NCBI RefSeq assembly: GCF_950023065.1
Contig: NC_088681.1
Location: 71,644,836 to 71,708,835 of the forward strand
Source: Planococcus citri
Taxonomy: Eukaryota > Arthropoda > Insecta > Hemiptera > Pseudococcidae
Direction: 5' to 3'
Length of the DNA stretch: 64,000 nt
Of this stretch, positions 50,501 through 60,630 are shown piece by piece. The stretch's first letter is position 1; the number at the start of each line of letters is the position of its first letter. A model generated the notes under the pieces. It saw only the letters and a list, made by a program, of their open reading frames with translations, made no database searches and was not told where the DNA came from. The translations under genes were made by a program, and so were the position numbers.

Positions 50501-53175
50501 TTTTCCAGTCCATATTTCTGTGCATAGTCTTGCAGACGAATAAAACCAACAGTATTGTAAAGCTGATGGTGATTGGCCAGTTTTTTTGAAAAACAACGGT
50601 AACTTTGTGCGATAAAATTTGACCGCCGTACACGACCAGTAAGATCATACCCATGCTACGAAAATTATCGTATAATTCTAGGTTACATATTACGAGTAGG
50701 TACGTATTACGAATACGAGTAGGCTATATGTGTATGTTGTTAGTTACCTCGGTATGTAAAGTACACGTTCGGCGACCACAAATCCGACGGTAAATAGCAG
50801 ATTTGAAGCTGGAAGAAACGGCATCACCAGAAATAAAAATCCCACAATAATAGGAGCGCTGCGAGGGTGCTGCGAAAAAAAAAAAGTGTAACGATTCGAT
50901 ACTTTTTGGCCGAAATATCCAGCCTCAGCCGGTGTGGCACTCGTATAGGTCGGGTTGGATAGATTTACGTACTTCGAAATCAGCCAATATTCTGTACACG
51001 GTCCAACAGCAGAATATCAAGAACAGACACGTGAAGGCGTTTCGATGATCCAACAAATTAGTTATCAGAGGTATCGAACCCATTTGCCAGTCGTGACTCA
51101 ACGTAAACGGGAACAAGAGTAGCCAGAAATTGAACGCCGTCAAATAGCTATAGGTTAGGAAACTGGAGAAAAAAAGAATGTATGTAGATGTACACTGTAC
51201 AGTTACAGTAAGTATAACAGACTAAGCACTGATGGGCGGGTGGACTAGTGGTAACTGCTCTTACCGAACTGTAAGCAACGGATGATGAGCTGCCGGATTA
51301 TCTTGGTTCGAAAATTTTGGCAAATTTCCTTGCAGTAACGCTAACCGTAACGTTATTAAAATTATTATCTGCAAACGCCGCGAAAGCGTTCATTAGTCGA
51401 AACGAAATAGGTACGTATGTAATTACGTACGAGTACCACTCGATTGTAGAAAAACTTACCACAATACTCAATATGGCGACTCTTTTACAAAATAAAATCG
51501 ATTCGTCGTTACATTTCCATTCTGTTATGGCTCTGCGATTGAGAAAAAATTTACCATTACTCGTACGTACGTTACTATTAATACGTATTATCAATTTATT
51601 ATAAAATGGTCCAGCCAGCCAGCCAGCCAGCCAGCCAGCGCTTACCTTTTTATACTACTCCACGAATTGTACGCGTCGTACAACAAATTCACTATCAATA
51701 CGGTCATGCCAGTCTCTTTGGCCAACAAACTGGCCCCGGCGAAGGCGCAACTTATGAAAATTCGACGATTACAACGCCATTTGTAACTGCAATGCAAATC
51801 GTACGAAAACGTTACAATTTTTAGCGTCTGTTGTCAGCGACTAAAATTATAAAGAAATTGGAGTGGGAGAGGTCGGAAACCCCTCGTAAAGGACGCGTCT
51901 TCCACATTGCAAAAACATGTTAGGCATGGCGTAAAAACTCCCGAAGAAGAAGAAAATTACGAGCCAAAAAAATATAATTCGATCAAAATATCGCGTGGGA
52001 CCGATGAAATCTCGAAGCTAATCGTAAGCCTAGTTTTTCTTTTAAAATCTATCACACACATGCGCACGAAATTGAGCCTGACAAGAAATCGCATAGAGAA
52101 ACTACTCGTAGATGTCGAAAGAATTGCATATTCGTTTCGCCGTGAATACCTTTACCTACGTTTTAAAATGGGTATTTGTCGATCCATCTAAAGTTACGAG
52201 TATCCTAAACTCGTCGAGTATTTGAATAGGTACTTCATATGTACTGTACTTGGCTATAAGTACGAACTTACTCGTGATAGGTGAGAAAAGATAGGATGAA
52301 GAAGAAACACGCTAGTACGTCTGCTCTACCGACGATGCCAGCCACCTGTGAACGTACGATTACGATTACGATTACGTGTAAAAGTCAACGGTTAGCAACG
52401 AATAATTACGCATTAGTAGTAATAAGAGTTAAATGGATTACCGCTTCCGTGTGAATGGGATGAGAAGCAAACATGGCACCGGCTAAGGCGGCAAACTGTA
52501 TTTGTAGTCCGGCGATTACGAACGCGATTCTTGTGAATAGACCGCTGCAAAGGGCGTGCAACACGACGTTGGCGAAATGGAACCAAAACGGATGCAGACC
52601 GAATAGCCAGTTATTGAATCTATTCCAACACGTAGGTACATGATTACTTGTTGGTATTACTTATTACCTATTAGGTACATATTTTGTAGGTAAGTATCGC
52701 CATGCCAATGCCAATGCCAATTATTGCCGGCCTGGGACTACATACGAGTAGGTAGTAGGTCTAGGTATAATCTCACATCTCACCTAAAAGTGAATACGGT
52801 CAACGGCCTGTAAGACTTATGACTGTTGACATCGCTCATCGGCGTACCCCAAAAATCATTTTTGCACATTTGCGAAAACGACGTCGTACCGATGACGTCC
52901 GGATTCAGGCTGATGGCGGGAATGTCGTCGTGAACGAAATCGCCGTTCAACGAATTCAAATAACAGCATACCGATATCACCGTTACGACAGCGTATAGAA
53001 ATAACATGGACGATTTACTCGTACTCGTACTCGACTTGTGTTGATTATGATTATGATGATGTTGGTGATGCTGGTGATAACTGCTACCGTTCGTATTACT
53101 ATTACTGGTATGATGGTGATGATGATGGTGATGTTGTTGTTTCATTGTCGTCTTCGCAGGCACCTGGGCAGACAT
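47575..53175 (-). CDS. TMTC family protein O-mannosyltransferase (transmembrane and TPR), complete
   Basis: ER-membrane enzyme family that O-mannosylates cadherin-type domains. Minus-strand exons, low to high: 47575-47709, 47839-48040, 48117-48252, 49661-49860, 49949-50092, 50232-50345, 50482-50655, 50748-50869, 50973-51162, 51265-51368, 51460-51532, 51646-51786, 52272-52345, 52442-52619, 52784-53175; 2379 bases, 792 residues, all in frame. A His-rich cytosolic N-terminus precedes TM1. GDFVHDDIPAI has the family acidic pair, then NDFWGTPMSDVNSHKSYRPL and HPIHTEAVAGIVGRADV (about 184-200), then many hydrophobic helices. TPRs start near 475 (NNAKMHYNWANYL, YASAYNNLGTLM, NAHYNLGQVY). The tail is charged, with Gly-Asp and Arg-Asp repeats. 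ATG at 53175 is the first in-frame start. Paralogue number (TMTC1-4) is unresolved. Introns carry a (CCAG)n run and TACTCGTA words. Confidence 0.93.
51611..51639. repeat. (CCAG)n microsatellite in a TMTC intron
   Basis: Seven tandem tetranucleotides seven bases outside the donor of the exon 51646-51786. Confidence 0.85.
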
Positions 53176-53329
53176 TTCAAGCGTAGTTTGGTACGAGTAC
53201 AAAACAAAAAAAAGGCATGTACCTTACCCTACGTTGCGGTATACGAGTAGTTGTGATTAAAGTACCTACGTAAAGACGAGAATACGGTTTCTCCGTTACT
53301 TGCTGCTGCGCTGCAGTTGAAGCGCTACG

Positions 53330-53572
53330 ATGGATGAAGATACTCAATACGAAATTGATAGCGAAGATTTCGATGCCATTTCTTCATTTTCGCGTTGCAA
53401 GTTTCTTAACAGTGCGGCGCGGCCTGCTGATTTACTACACCGAGGACAAACGAAACGGAAGCAAAAGCAAATTGTACGAGTAGAAAGAGAGAATGAAATT
53501 TTCGATTCGAAACAAGAGCGACATAAACGACGCTGTAACCAACGCCAACGTACGCGTCAATTTCTTCAATAG
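53330..53572 (+). CDS. Small ORF of unknown status, divergent from TMTC
   Basis: An 80-residue frame starting with a true ATG, acidic at its N-terminus (MDEDTQYEIDSEDFDA) and Lys/Arg/Gln-rich afterwards. It begins 155 bases from the TMTC start on the opposite strand, so it lies where a bidirectional promoter or leader would be. I do not recognise it, and no continuing exon was found before the next gene. It may be a real micro-ORF, a first exon or chance. Confidence 0.2.
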   Translation: MDEDTQYEIDSEDFDAISSFSRCKFLNSAARPADLLHRGQTKRKQKQIVRVERENEIFDSKQERHKRRCNQRQRTRQFLQ

Positions 53573-54727
53573 CCAAAGTACGTACGACACCTACACCTAC
53601 AGCTACAGCTACAGCTACACTTACAACTTACTTAGAGGTACTTTTGACTGTAGATGAAGCACTCGCGTGTCGCGTACGAGTAAATACGAGTAGATAAATT
53701 ATAGGTACGCGTACGCAGGCAGGCTACATTATAGAGTTGAACGTTACGATGCAAGTTGACGTTCACTTAACCATTGAGTCGTGTTTCGTTGATACGATGA
53801 TGCTGTAAATTTCCGATGGTTATGCTGGACAGACCGCTCGATTAGCCGCGATATTCCAATTATCAGTATCATTCGTACGATGTACTCGTACTCGTACTCG
53901 TAATCGTCGCAGGTACCCTTTTGAATGAGCAGCACTATACGAACAAATTCGCGAATTTGGCGATAAAATAAAAGTCGGCGGCAGCGTAAAATGCGTACAA
54001 TAAACGTTCACGCATCGTCAAGAAGAAAACATGGTGTCAGTTTTGAAGAATAAAAATGAAAAACAAAAAAAAAGAAAAGAAAAGGAAAAACGTAACTTTC
54101 GATCGCAACAAAACTATTAGGCTAAACTAACCCCATTTCCCGTTCGAAGCGTTGGAAACCGCAGCCGCAGCCGCACCCGCAGCCGCACTCTCACCCGTTC
54201 TCGTCCCAAGTTCTCATTGCGTTGACTTTCGTAGTATCGCACGAAGGCGCGGCGGCGGCGGCGGTGGCGGTAGAAACGGAAACAGCGCCTGTTATCTGTC
54301 TGCGCTATGTCGCGTTGCGCCGTCAGTGAAGGGTGGTAGGCTACGCGCACGTCGCAGCTACCCTCCTACGATGCGGAATGAAGCCTGGTATGACATTTAC
54401 AAAGTCAAACAGCGACAATGTAAACTAGAGCTTTATAACCAATTACCTACATATTTTAACAGCCCTAGGTAGGTTTTCAATTTTCTCGTAAGTCGGTTGA
54501 ACGTCGCGTCGCGCGTCGTGTAAAATAGGTACACATAACAACGGTCGTTTTTTTGGTAGCTATTTTTTTCTCGGTTTGGGAGTTGCTACGCGTACAAGTA
54601 CAACAAATAGCTAATGATAGGTAGTAAGTATGGTCTACTGCTACTGCTGCTTATGGCAAATCGCCTACTACACGCGAGTAACACACGGTAGACGGTAGAC
54701 GATGGACGAATAGGCGAGTTACGAAGC

Positions 54728-56285
54728 TTAACGTTTAATTCGAGCCCAGTCGAAATCGTTTTTATAAAAATCGGCCGGCGGCGGCGACGACGACGACGTT
54801 GACGACCTTTGCGGCTCGATAATGACACGTTTGTTGGCCGGCAAATACAACTTGCGCTGGTTCTGCAACCATCTGAGCTGGCTGGCGCGATTCGTGAATA
54901 TGGAGGTGTCGGCCTGCGGAGCACGCAACACGGGCACCGTCGTCGACACGGGCGGCATATCGTCGTCGATGAGCGAAATTTGCGGATAGTAGCGCATGCT
55001 GGCGGCGGATACGGACGCGACCGGCGAGAGAGGCGTCAACGGGGTCGTCAACAGAGGCGGCGCTCTAGTCGTACTCATCGGCGACTCGGCTAGCAAATCT
55101 TTGGCGATCGAGTTGATATCCCGTCGTGCCAGCATCGGCGGCCGCGGTGGTGGTAGTCTGGAGCGCGTTGCGAAACCGCCGGCGACCGCCGCAGCTGCGG
55201 TTGGCGCGAAATCCGGTCGCGCGGTCGTCGTCGTCGTCGTTGTAGTGGTGGCGGCGGCGGCGGCGGCGTTCGGTCTCGGCGGCGTTATCAGGTTGCCTAG
55301 CTTGGCCGATCTGCGTAGCTGAAGCTGAGTTCCGCACTTGCCGGACGGGAAATGTATCATCAGTTCTTTTTTGCACTTTCGAAAACGATGATCGTTGGCG
55401 GCTGCGGCCGCCACGGCCGATCGACAGCTGGCGTGCGGACAGGTGGACGGATCGTTGGTTGCGCGACCGTGGCCGTGACCGTGACCGTTGATGGTGGCGC
55501 GATGGTTGTAATCGGACGCGATCGCGTCCGAAACGGCGGCGGCCGTGCCACCGCCGACCATATCGGCGACACTGCCGTTGTTAATGATGACGCTGGCCGG
55601 AGTCGGGCCCGCCGCCGAACCCAGAATACAGCCGGCGCCGCCGCCGCCACCACCACCACCGGCGCCCGTAACTACGCGGTTGCTGGAGCCTGGTGCGTTC
55701 GGTCTTCCGGAGGCGCCGCCTCCGCCGCAATTAGCGCCCGTCGAATTGCTGGCAAACTGGCATCGCGTATTCCATTGCCTGATGGTGTTGCCGGAGTCGT
55801 CGTTTCCTTCGTTGTAGCAGGTCGTGTTGTCCCAACGGCAAGGGTCGTCTTGAGCGTTGGTCGGGTAGCATTCGGTCGTCGTGTGGATGTAGTCGCTGGC
55901 TTTGAGCGGAGTCGACAAGCTCGGCGGACACGGAGGGCAAGGCGGGCACTTGGGCGCGCACGGCGGCGGCGGCGGTAGCGCCTGACACGGGAGCGATCGC
56001 GTCAGCCCGCCGTTGGGCAGTGCGGGACCGCGCGTCTGACGCGTCGCCGGACAATTCGGACACGAGGTGGTCGGAGCGCCGGCCGGCGCCGGCTGCGCCG
56101 CCGACGGCGCCATTTGTACGCGTCGCGCTTGGCAGCAGAGTCTCGAGGCGCGCATACGTTTCTCCATCAACTCTTGCCGACAAAGATCGGATGTGGTTTT
56201 CGGCAGCGCGTACGCGATGTTGCACGTAAGGTATACGGAAAAACGACGATTGAACCAACGAGCGAACCAATACCAGTATCGCCGA
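54728..56285 (-). CDS. GC-rich ORF of unknown function, 5' end unresolved
   Basis: An open frame ends at 54728. The first ATG is at 56167, giving 479 residues. The frame stays open upstream to a good splice acceptor (TTATTTATTAG) whose exon would begin at 56285, adding a stretch that reads CNIAYALPKTTSDLCRQEL before that ATG, so it is more likely an internal or terminal exon than an intronless gene. N-terminal part: Cys/Pro-rich (CPNCP, CAPKCPPCPPCPP), then ECYPTNAQDDPCRWDNTTCY. Middle: low-complexity Gly, Ala and Thr runs and a GHGHGHG run. More ordered islands are MIHFPSGKCGTQLQLRR, TNRASQLRWLQNQRKLYLP and the C-terminus DFYKNDFDWARIKR. No domain is recognised. Codon use is strongly GC-ending. 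The evenly complex islands argue it is translated; low complexity argues caution. Confidence 0.55.
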
Positions 56286-57280
56286 CTAATAAATAATCAT
56301 TACTAGGCATTTTGTTGCGTCACGTCACAGCGCGGCGTTTCGTGGTCACACGTGTTGAGTACAAGAGTACAACGTACATACGAGAAGACGTAACTAGTAA
56401 CTACCACCATTTACTCGTATCCGAACGCAACGTCTGCCTTTCATCGTCCTTACTTTATTCGTATTGCACGATCCATGGAGAAACGCGCTCCTACCACAAA
56501 ATGCCTAGTAATCTTCTCTTTGTATCAGTTGATTGATATATTCGCATTTTAAGTGCTCTCCCTCGTTGTTTGTTCAATTCCGGTTTTCCTGTGTTCATTG
56601 CCTCGGACAGTTTACTCAAACGTCGAGGCGAGCAAGGTAGTTATTGCCTGTATTCGATGAAAGGCATTGCACGAATTTAATGATTACTCGTAATTGGAGA
56701 AAATTGAGCTCAGACTCCGAAAATACCCCCCCCCCCCACCACACCCCAAATTCAGAAATTTCGTGTATTTACTATGTAGCGATTTATGCATATTATTATT
56801 AGCTTGAGCGTTCGAAGGTAGCTTTTAAAAAATATATCAAGGTACCTATGTACTACCTGACCTACCTTAAACAGGGGCCGAAAAAGGTTTTTCAATCAAT
56901 TACGTGGTAGGTGCACCTTGGTGTACTTACCACTTCATTGTACATATAAAAATTTGAGAAAAAGATGAAGAATACTAGATTCGAGAGGGTGGAGGGGGGC
57001 GAGGTGGTGAAAAATCGAATTTAGAAGCAAAATCCGTAAAATTTTGAATAAATATGTTTTTTTTTTTTAGGTCCTTGAACTCGATTTTGGAATTTACTTT
57101 ACGGTAGTACAAAACACAATATGTATTTCAATCATTTCCAGTTTCAAAAATGATGTCAAGAAATCACATCAATTCGCTCTTCAAATGACGTTTTCTCACT
57201 CATTCAGGGTTGGATTGAAAAACGAACATCAATTGGTCAGAAAACGTCCTTGAAGGTGTGAGATTCGACAATTTTTTTCC
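56286..57280. other. Intergenic DNA before the satellite arrays
   Basis: No gene seen. It includes a C12-13 run near 56727-56738 and ordinary AT-rich DNA. Confidence 0.45.
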
Positions 57281-59080
57281 AGCTCATTTTGAGTCCAAGA
57301 AAGTGCCATTTTCACGTAGAAGAAAGCCACGAATCGGCGATTGGACGCCGGCAATGAATTCCCCGTCCCAGAAAACCCCACTAGCCGAGAAATGGAGTCG
57401 CTGACGTGCATTATTTCGAAAATTCATTTTTTTTGGAAAAAGCTGCATTTAGTGCCAAAAATTGACTGCTCGAAATATGCACGTCAGCGACTCCATTTCT
57501 CGGCTAGTTGGGTTTTCTAGGACGGGGAATTCATTGCCGATGTCCAGTCGCCTATTCGTGGCTTCTTTCTACGTGAAAATGGCACTTTTTAGTGCTCAAA
57601 ATGAGCTGTAATTAAAATTCAAAAAAGTGTCAAATGGAAGCCACGAATAGGCGATTGGACATCGGCAATGAATTCCCCGTCCCAGAAAACCCCCCCAGCC
57701 GAAAAATAGAGTCGGTAACGTGCATATTTCGAGCAGTCAATTTTTGGCACTAAATGCAGCTTTTTTTCAAAAAAATTGAATTTTCGAAATTATGCACGTC
57801 AGCGATTCCATTTCTTGGCTAGGGGGGTTTTCGGCGACGGGGAATTCATCGCCGGCGTCCAATCGCCTATTCGTGGCTTCTTTCTACGTGAAAATGGCAC
57901 TTTTTAATGCTCAAAATGAGCTGTAATTAAAATTCAAAAAAGTGCCAAATGGAAGCCACGAATTGTCGATTGGACACCGGAAATGAATTCCCCGTCCCAT
58001 AAAACTCCTCTAGCGGAGGGCTGGAGTCGCTGACATGAATATTTCGAGCAGTCAGTTTTTGGCACTAAATGCAGCTTTTTTTCAAAAAAATTGAATTTTC
58101 GAAATTATGCACGTCAGCGACTACATTTCTTGGCTGGGGGGTTTTTCTGGGACGGGGAATTCATTGCCGGTGTTCAATCGCAAATTCGCAGCTTCTTTCT
58201 ACGTGAAAATGGCACTTTTTAATGCTCAAAATGAGCTGTAATTAAAATTCAAAAAAGTGCCAAATGGAAGCCACGAATAGGCGACTGGACATCGGCAATG
58301 AATTCCCCGTCCCAGAAAACCCCACTAGCCGAGAAATGGAGTCGCTGACGTGCATTATTTCGAAAATTCATTTTTTTTGGAAAAAGCTGCATTTAGTGCC
58401 AAAAATTGACTGCTCGAAATATGCACGTCAGCGACTCCATTTCTCGGCTAGTTGGGTTTTCTAGGACGGGGAATTCATTGCCGATGTCCAGTCGCCTATT
58501 CGTGGCTTCTTTCTACGTGAAAATGGCACTTTTTAGTGCTCAAAATGAGCTGTAATTAAAATTCAAAAAAGTGTCAAATGGAAGCCACGAATAGGCGATT
58601 GGACATCGGCAATGAATTCCCCGTCCCAGAAAACCCCCCCAGCCGAAAAATAGAGTCGGTAACGTGCATATTTCGAGCAGTCAATTTTTGGCACTAAATG
58701 CAGCTTTTTTTCAAAAAAATTGAATTTTCGAAATTATGCACGTCAGCGATTCCATTTCTTGGCTAGGGGGGTTTTCGGCGACGGGGAATTCATCGCCGGC
58801 GTCCAATCGCCTATTCGTGGCTTCTTTCTACGTGAAAATGGCACTTTTTAATGCTCAAAATGAGCTGTAATTAAAATTCAAAAAAGTGCCAAATGGAAGC
58901 CACGAATTGTCGATTGGACACCGGCAATGAATTCCCCGTCCCAGAAAAACCCCCCAGCCAAGAAATGTAGTCGCTGACGTGCATAATTTCGAAAAGTCAA
59001 CTTTTTAGAAAAAAAGCTGCATTTAGTGCCAAAAATTGTCTTTTCGAAATGTGCGCGTCCAATTGCCTATTCGTGGCTTT
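57281..59080. repeat. Tandem array 1: 315-bp palindromic monomer, 944-bp higher-order unit
   Basis: The marker CTGTAATTAAAATTC recurs at 57606, 57921, 58236, 58550 and 58865, i.e. every 314-315 bases. Each monomer is itself a large imperfect palindrome: 57301-57587 folds from AAGTGCCATTTTCACGTAGA to its complement, with arms that include GAATTCCCCGTCC and the complement of CAGCGACTCCATTT. Three successive monomers differ from each other, and the set repeats at an offset of 944 bases with long stretches where I see no difference. The array ends inside a monomer at about 59080, directly against array 2. Confidence 0.9.
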
Positions 59081-60630
59081 TAAAATCGATTCAAAAGTTC
59101 AAGTATTAGGAGTATCTAACCTCCTAATATACCATATTCTCCTAATGAAATTGGTCTCAATTAGCATCTTTTATTACCAAAAATGGTGAAAATTGAAAAA
59201 TTTCTGTTTTTTCAAAATTGAGCTTTTTGGCCAAATGACCAAATGAACGTCAATTAGGGTGTACGATTAGTCGATTATTACTAATTCGGCATCGCTGATC
59301 ACGTCAAGCTCGTTTATTCGAGTCGATTGAGCTTTTTTCTACATGAAAGTTCGATATTTTTGAATAAAAGCTTCATTTTGGAGAAAACTTTGAGCTTTTG
59401 GCAAGAACTAACGTCGGAAATGAATTCACCGTACCCAAAAACCTCCCTATTCGTACCATTCGTACAGTCTAAAAAGCTCTCTAAAGCTCGCAAAATCGAT
59501 TCAAAAGTTCAAGTATTAGGAGTATCGAGCCTCCTAATATCCCATATTCTCCTAATGAAATTCGTCTCTTTTAGTATCTTTTTATATGTACTTGAAAATG
59601 ACAAAAATTGGCAAATTTGTATTTTTTCAAAATTGAGCTTTAAAGCCGAATGAACGTCAATTGGGTGTACGATTAGTCGATTATTACTAATTCGGCATCG
59701 CTGATCACGTCAAGCTCGTTTATTCGAGTCGATTGATCTTATTTCGAAATGAAAGTTCGATATTTTTGAAAAAAAGCTTCATTTTGGAGAAAACTTTGAG
59801 CTTTTGGCAAGAACTAACACCGGAAATGAATTCACCGTACTCAAAAACCTCCCTATTCGTACCATTCGTACAGTCTAAAAAGCTCTCTAAAGCTCGCAAC
59901 ATCGATTCAAAAGTTCAAGTATTAGGAGTATCGAACCTCCTAATATCCCATATTCTCCTAATGAAATTGGTCTCATTTAGCATCTTTCATTACCAAAAAT
60001 GGTGAAAATTGAAAAATTTCTGTTTTTTCAAAATTGAGCTTTTTGGCCAAATGAACTTCAATTAGGGTGCACGAATAGTCGATTATCATCAAATAAGCAT
60101 CGCTGATCACGTCAAGCTCGTTTATTCGAGTCGATTGAGCTTTTTTCTACATGGAAGTCCGATATTTTTGAAAAAAAGCTTCATTTTGGAGAAAACTTTG
60201 AGCTTTTTGCAAGAACCAACACCGGAAATGAATTCGCCGTACCCAAAAACCCCCCCTGTTCGCACCATTCGTACAGTCTAAAAAGCTCTCTAAATATCGC
60301 AAAATTGATTCAAAAGTTCAAATATTAGGAGCATCGAACCTCCTAATACTCTATATTCTCCTCATGAAATTGGTCTCTTTTAGCATCTTTTTATATGTAC
60401 TTGAAAATGACAAAAATTGGCAAATTTGTATTTTTTCAAAATTGAGCTTTTCAGTCGAATGAACATCAAATAGGGTGTACGAATAGTCGATTATCATCAA
60501 ATAAGCATCGCTGATCACGTGAACCTGATTTATTTCTTTCGGTCGAGCTTTTTTGTTCCTGAAAGTTCAACTTTTATGAAAAAAGCTTCTTTTTCGACGG
60601 AACTTTTAGCTTTTTGGCAGCACCAATCAG
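59081..60630. repeat. Tandem array 2: 403-410-bp monomer, about 3.8 copies
   Basis: The marker CAAAATCGATTCAAAAGTTC (with variants) recurs at about 59081, 59491, 59897 and 60300. Each unit carries ATTAGGAG...CTCCTAAT (a short inverted repeat), GATCACGTCAAGCTCG and GAAATGAATTCACCGT. The copies are about 85-95% alike by eye, so the array is older or less homogenised than array 1. The last unit decays near 60630. Confidence 0.88.

Noticed and set aside
51241..51275. tRNA-like string (GGTGGACTAGTGGTAACTGC)
   Set aside because: No acceptor stem, anticodon arm or T arm could be paired around it, and it overlaps the donor end of a TMTC exon.
55352..55978. Plus-strand ORF of 208 codons opposite the GC-rich orphan
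   Set aside because: Composition-driven shadow, dominated by Gly, Val and Arg. The minus frame is longer and has ordered islands.
55731..56270. Overlapping 179-codon minus-strand ORF in another frame of the orphan gene
   Set aside because: It reads the same GC-rich DNA out of register and loses the Cys-Pro and ECYPTN features. Its start is plausible as a signal-like sequence, so it was considered, but no splice joins it sensibly to the main frame.
57281..60630. Could the repeat block be a CRISPR array?
   Set aside because: The units are 315 and about 405 bases long, contiguous, without unique spacers, in a eukaryotic genome. They are satellites.
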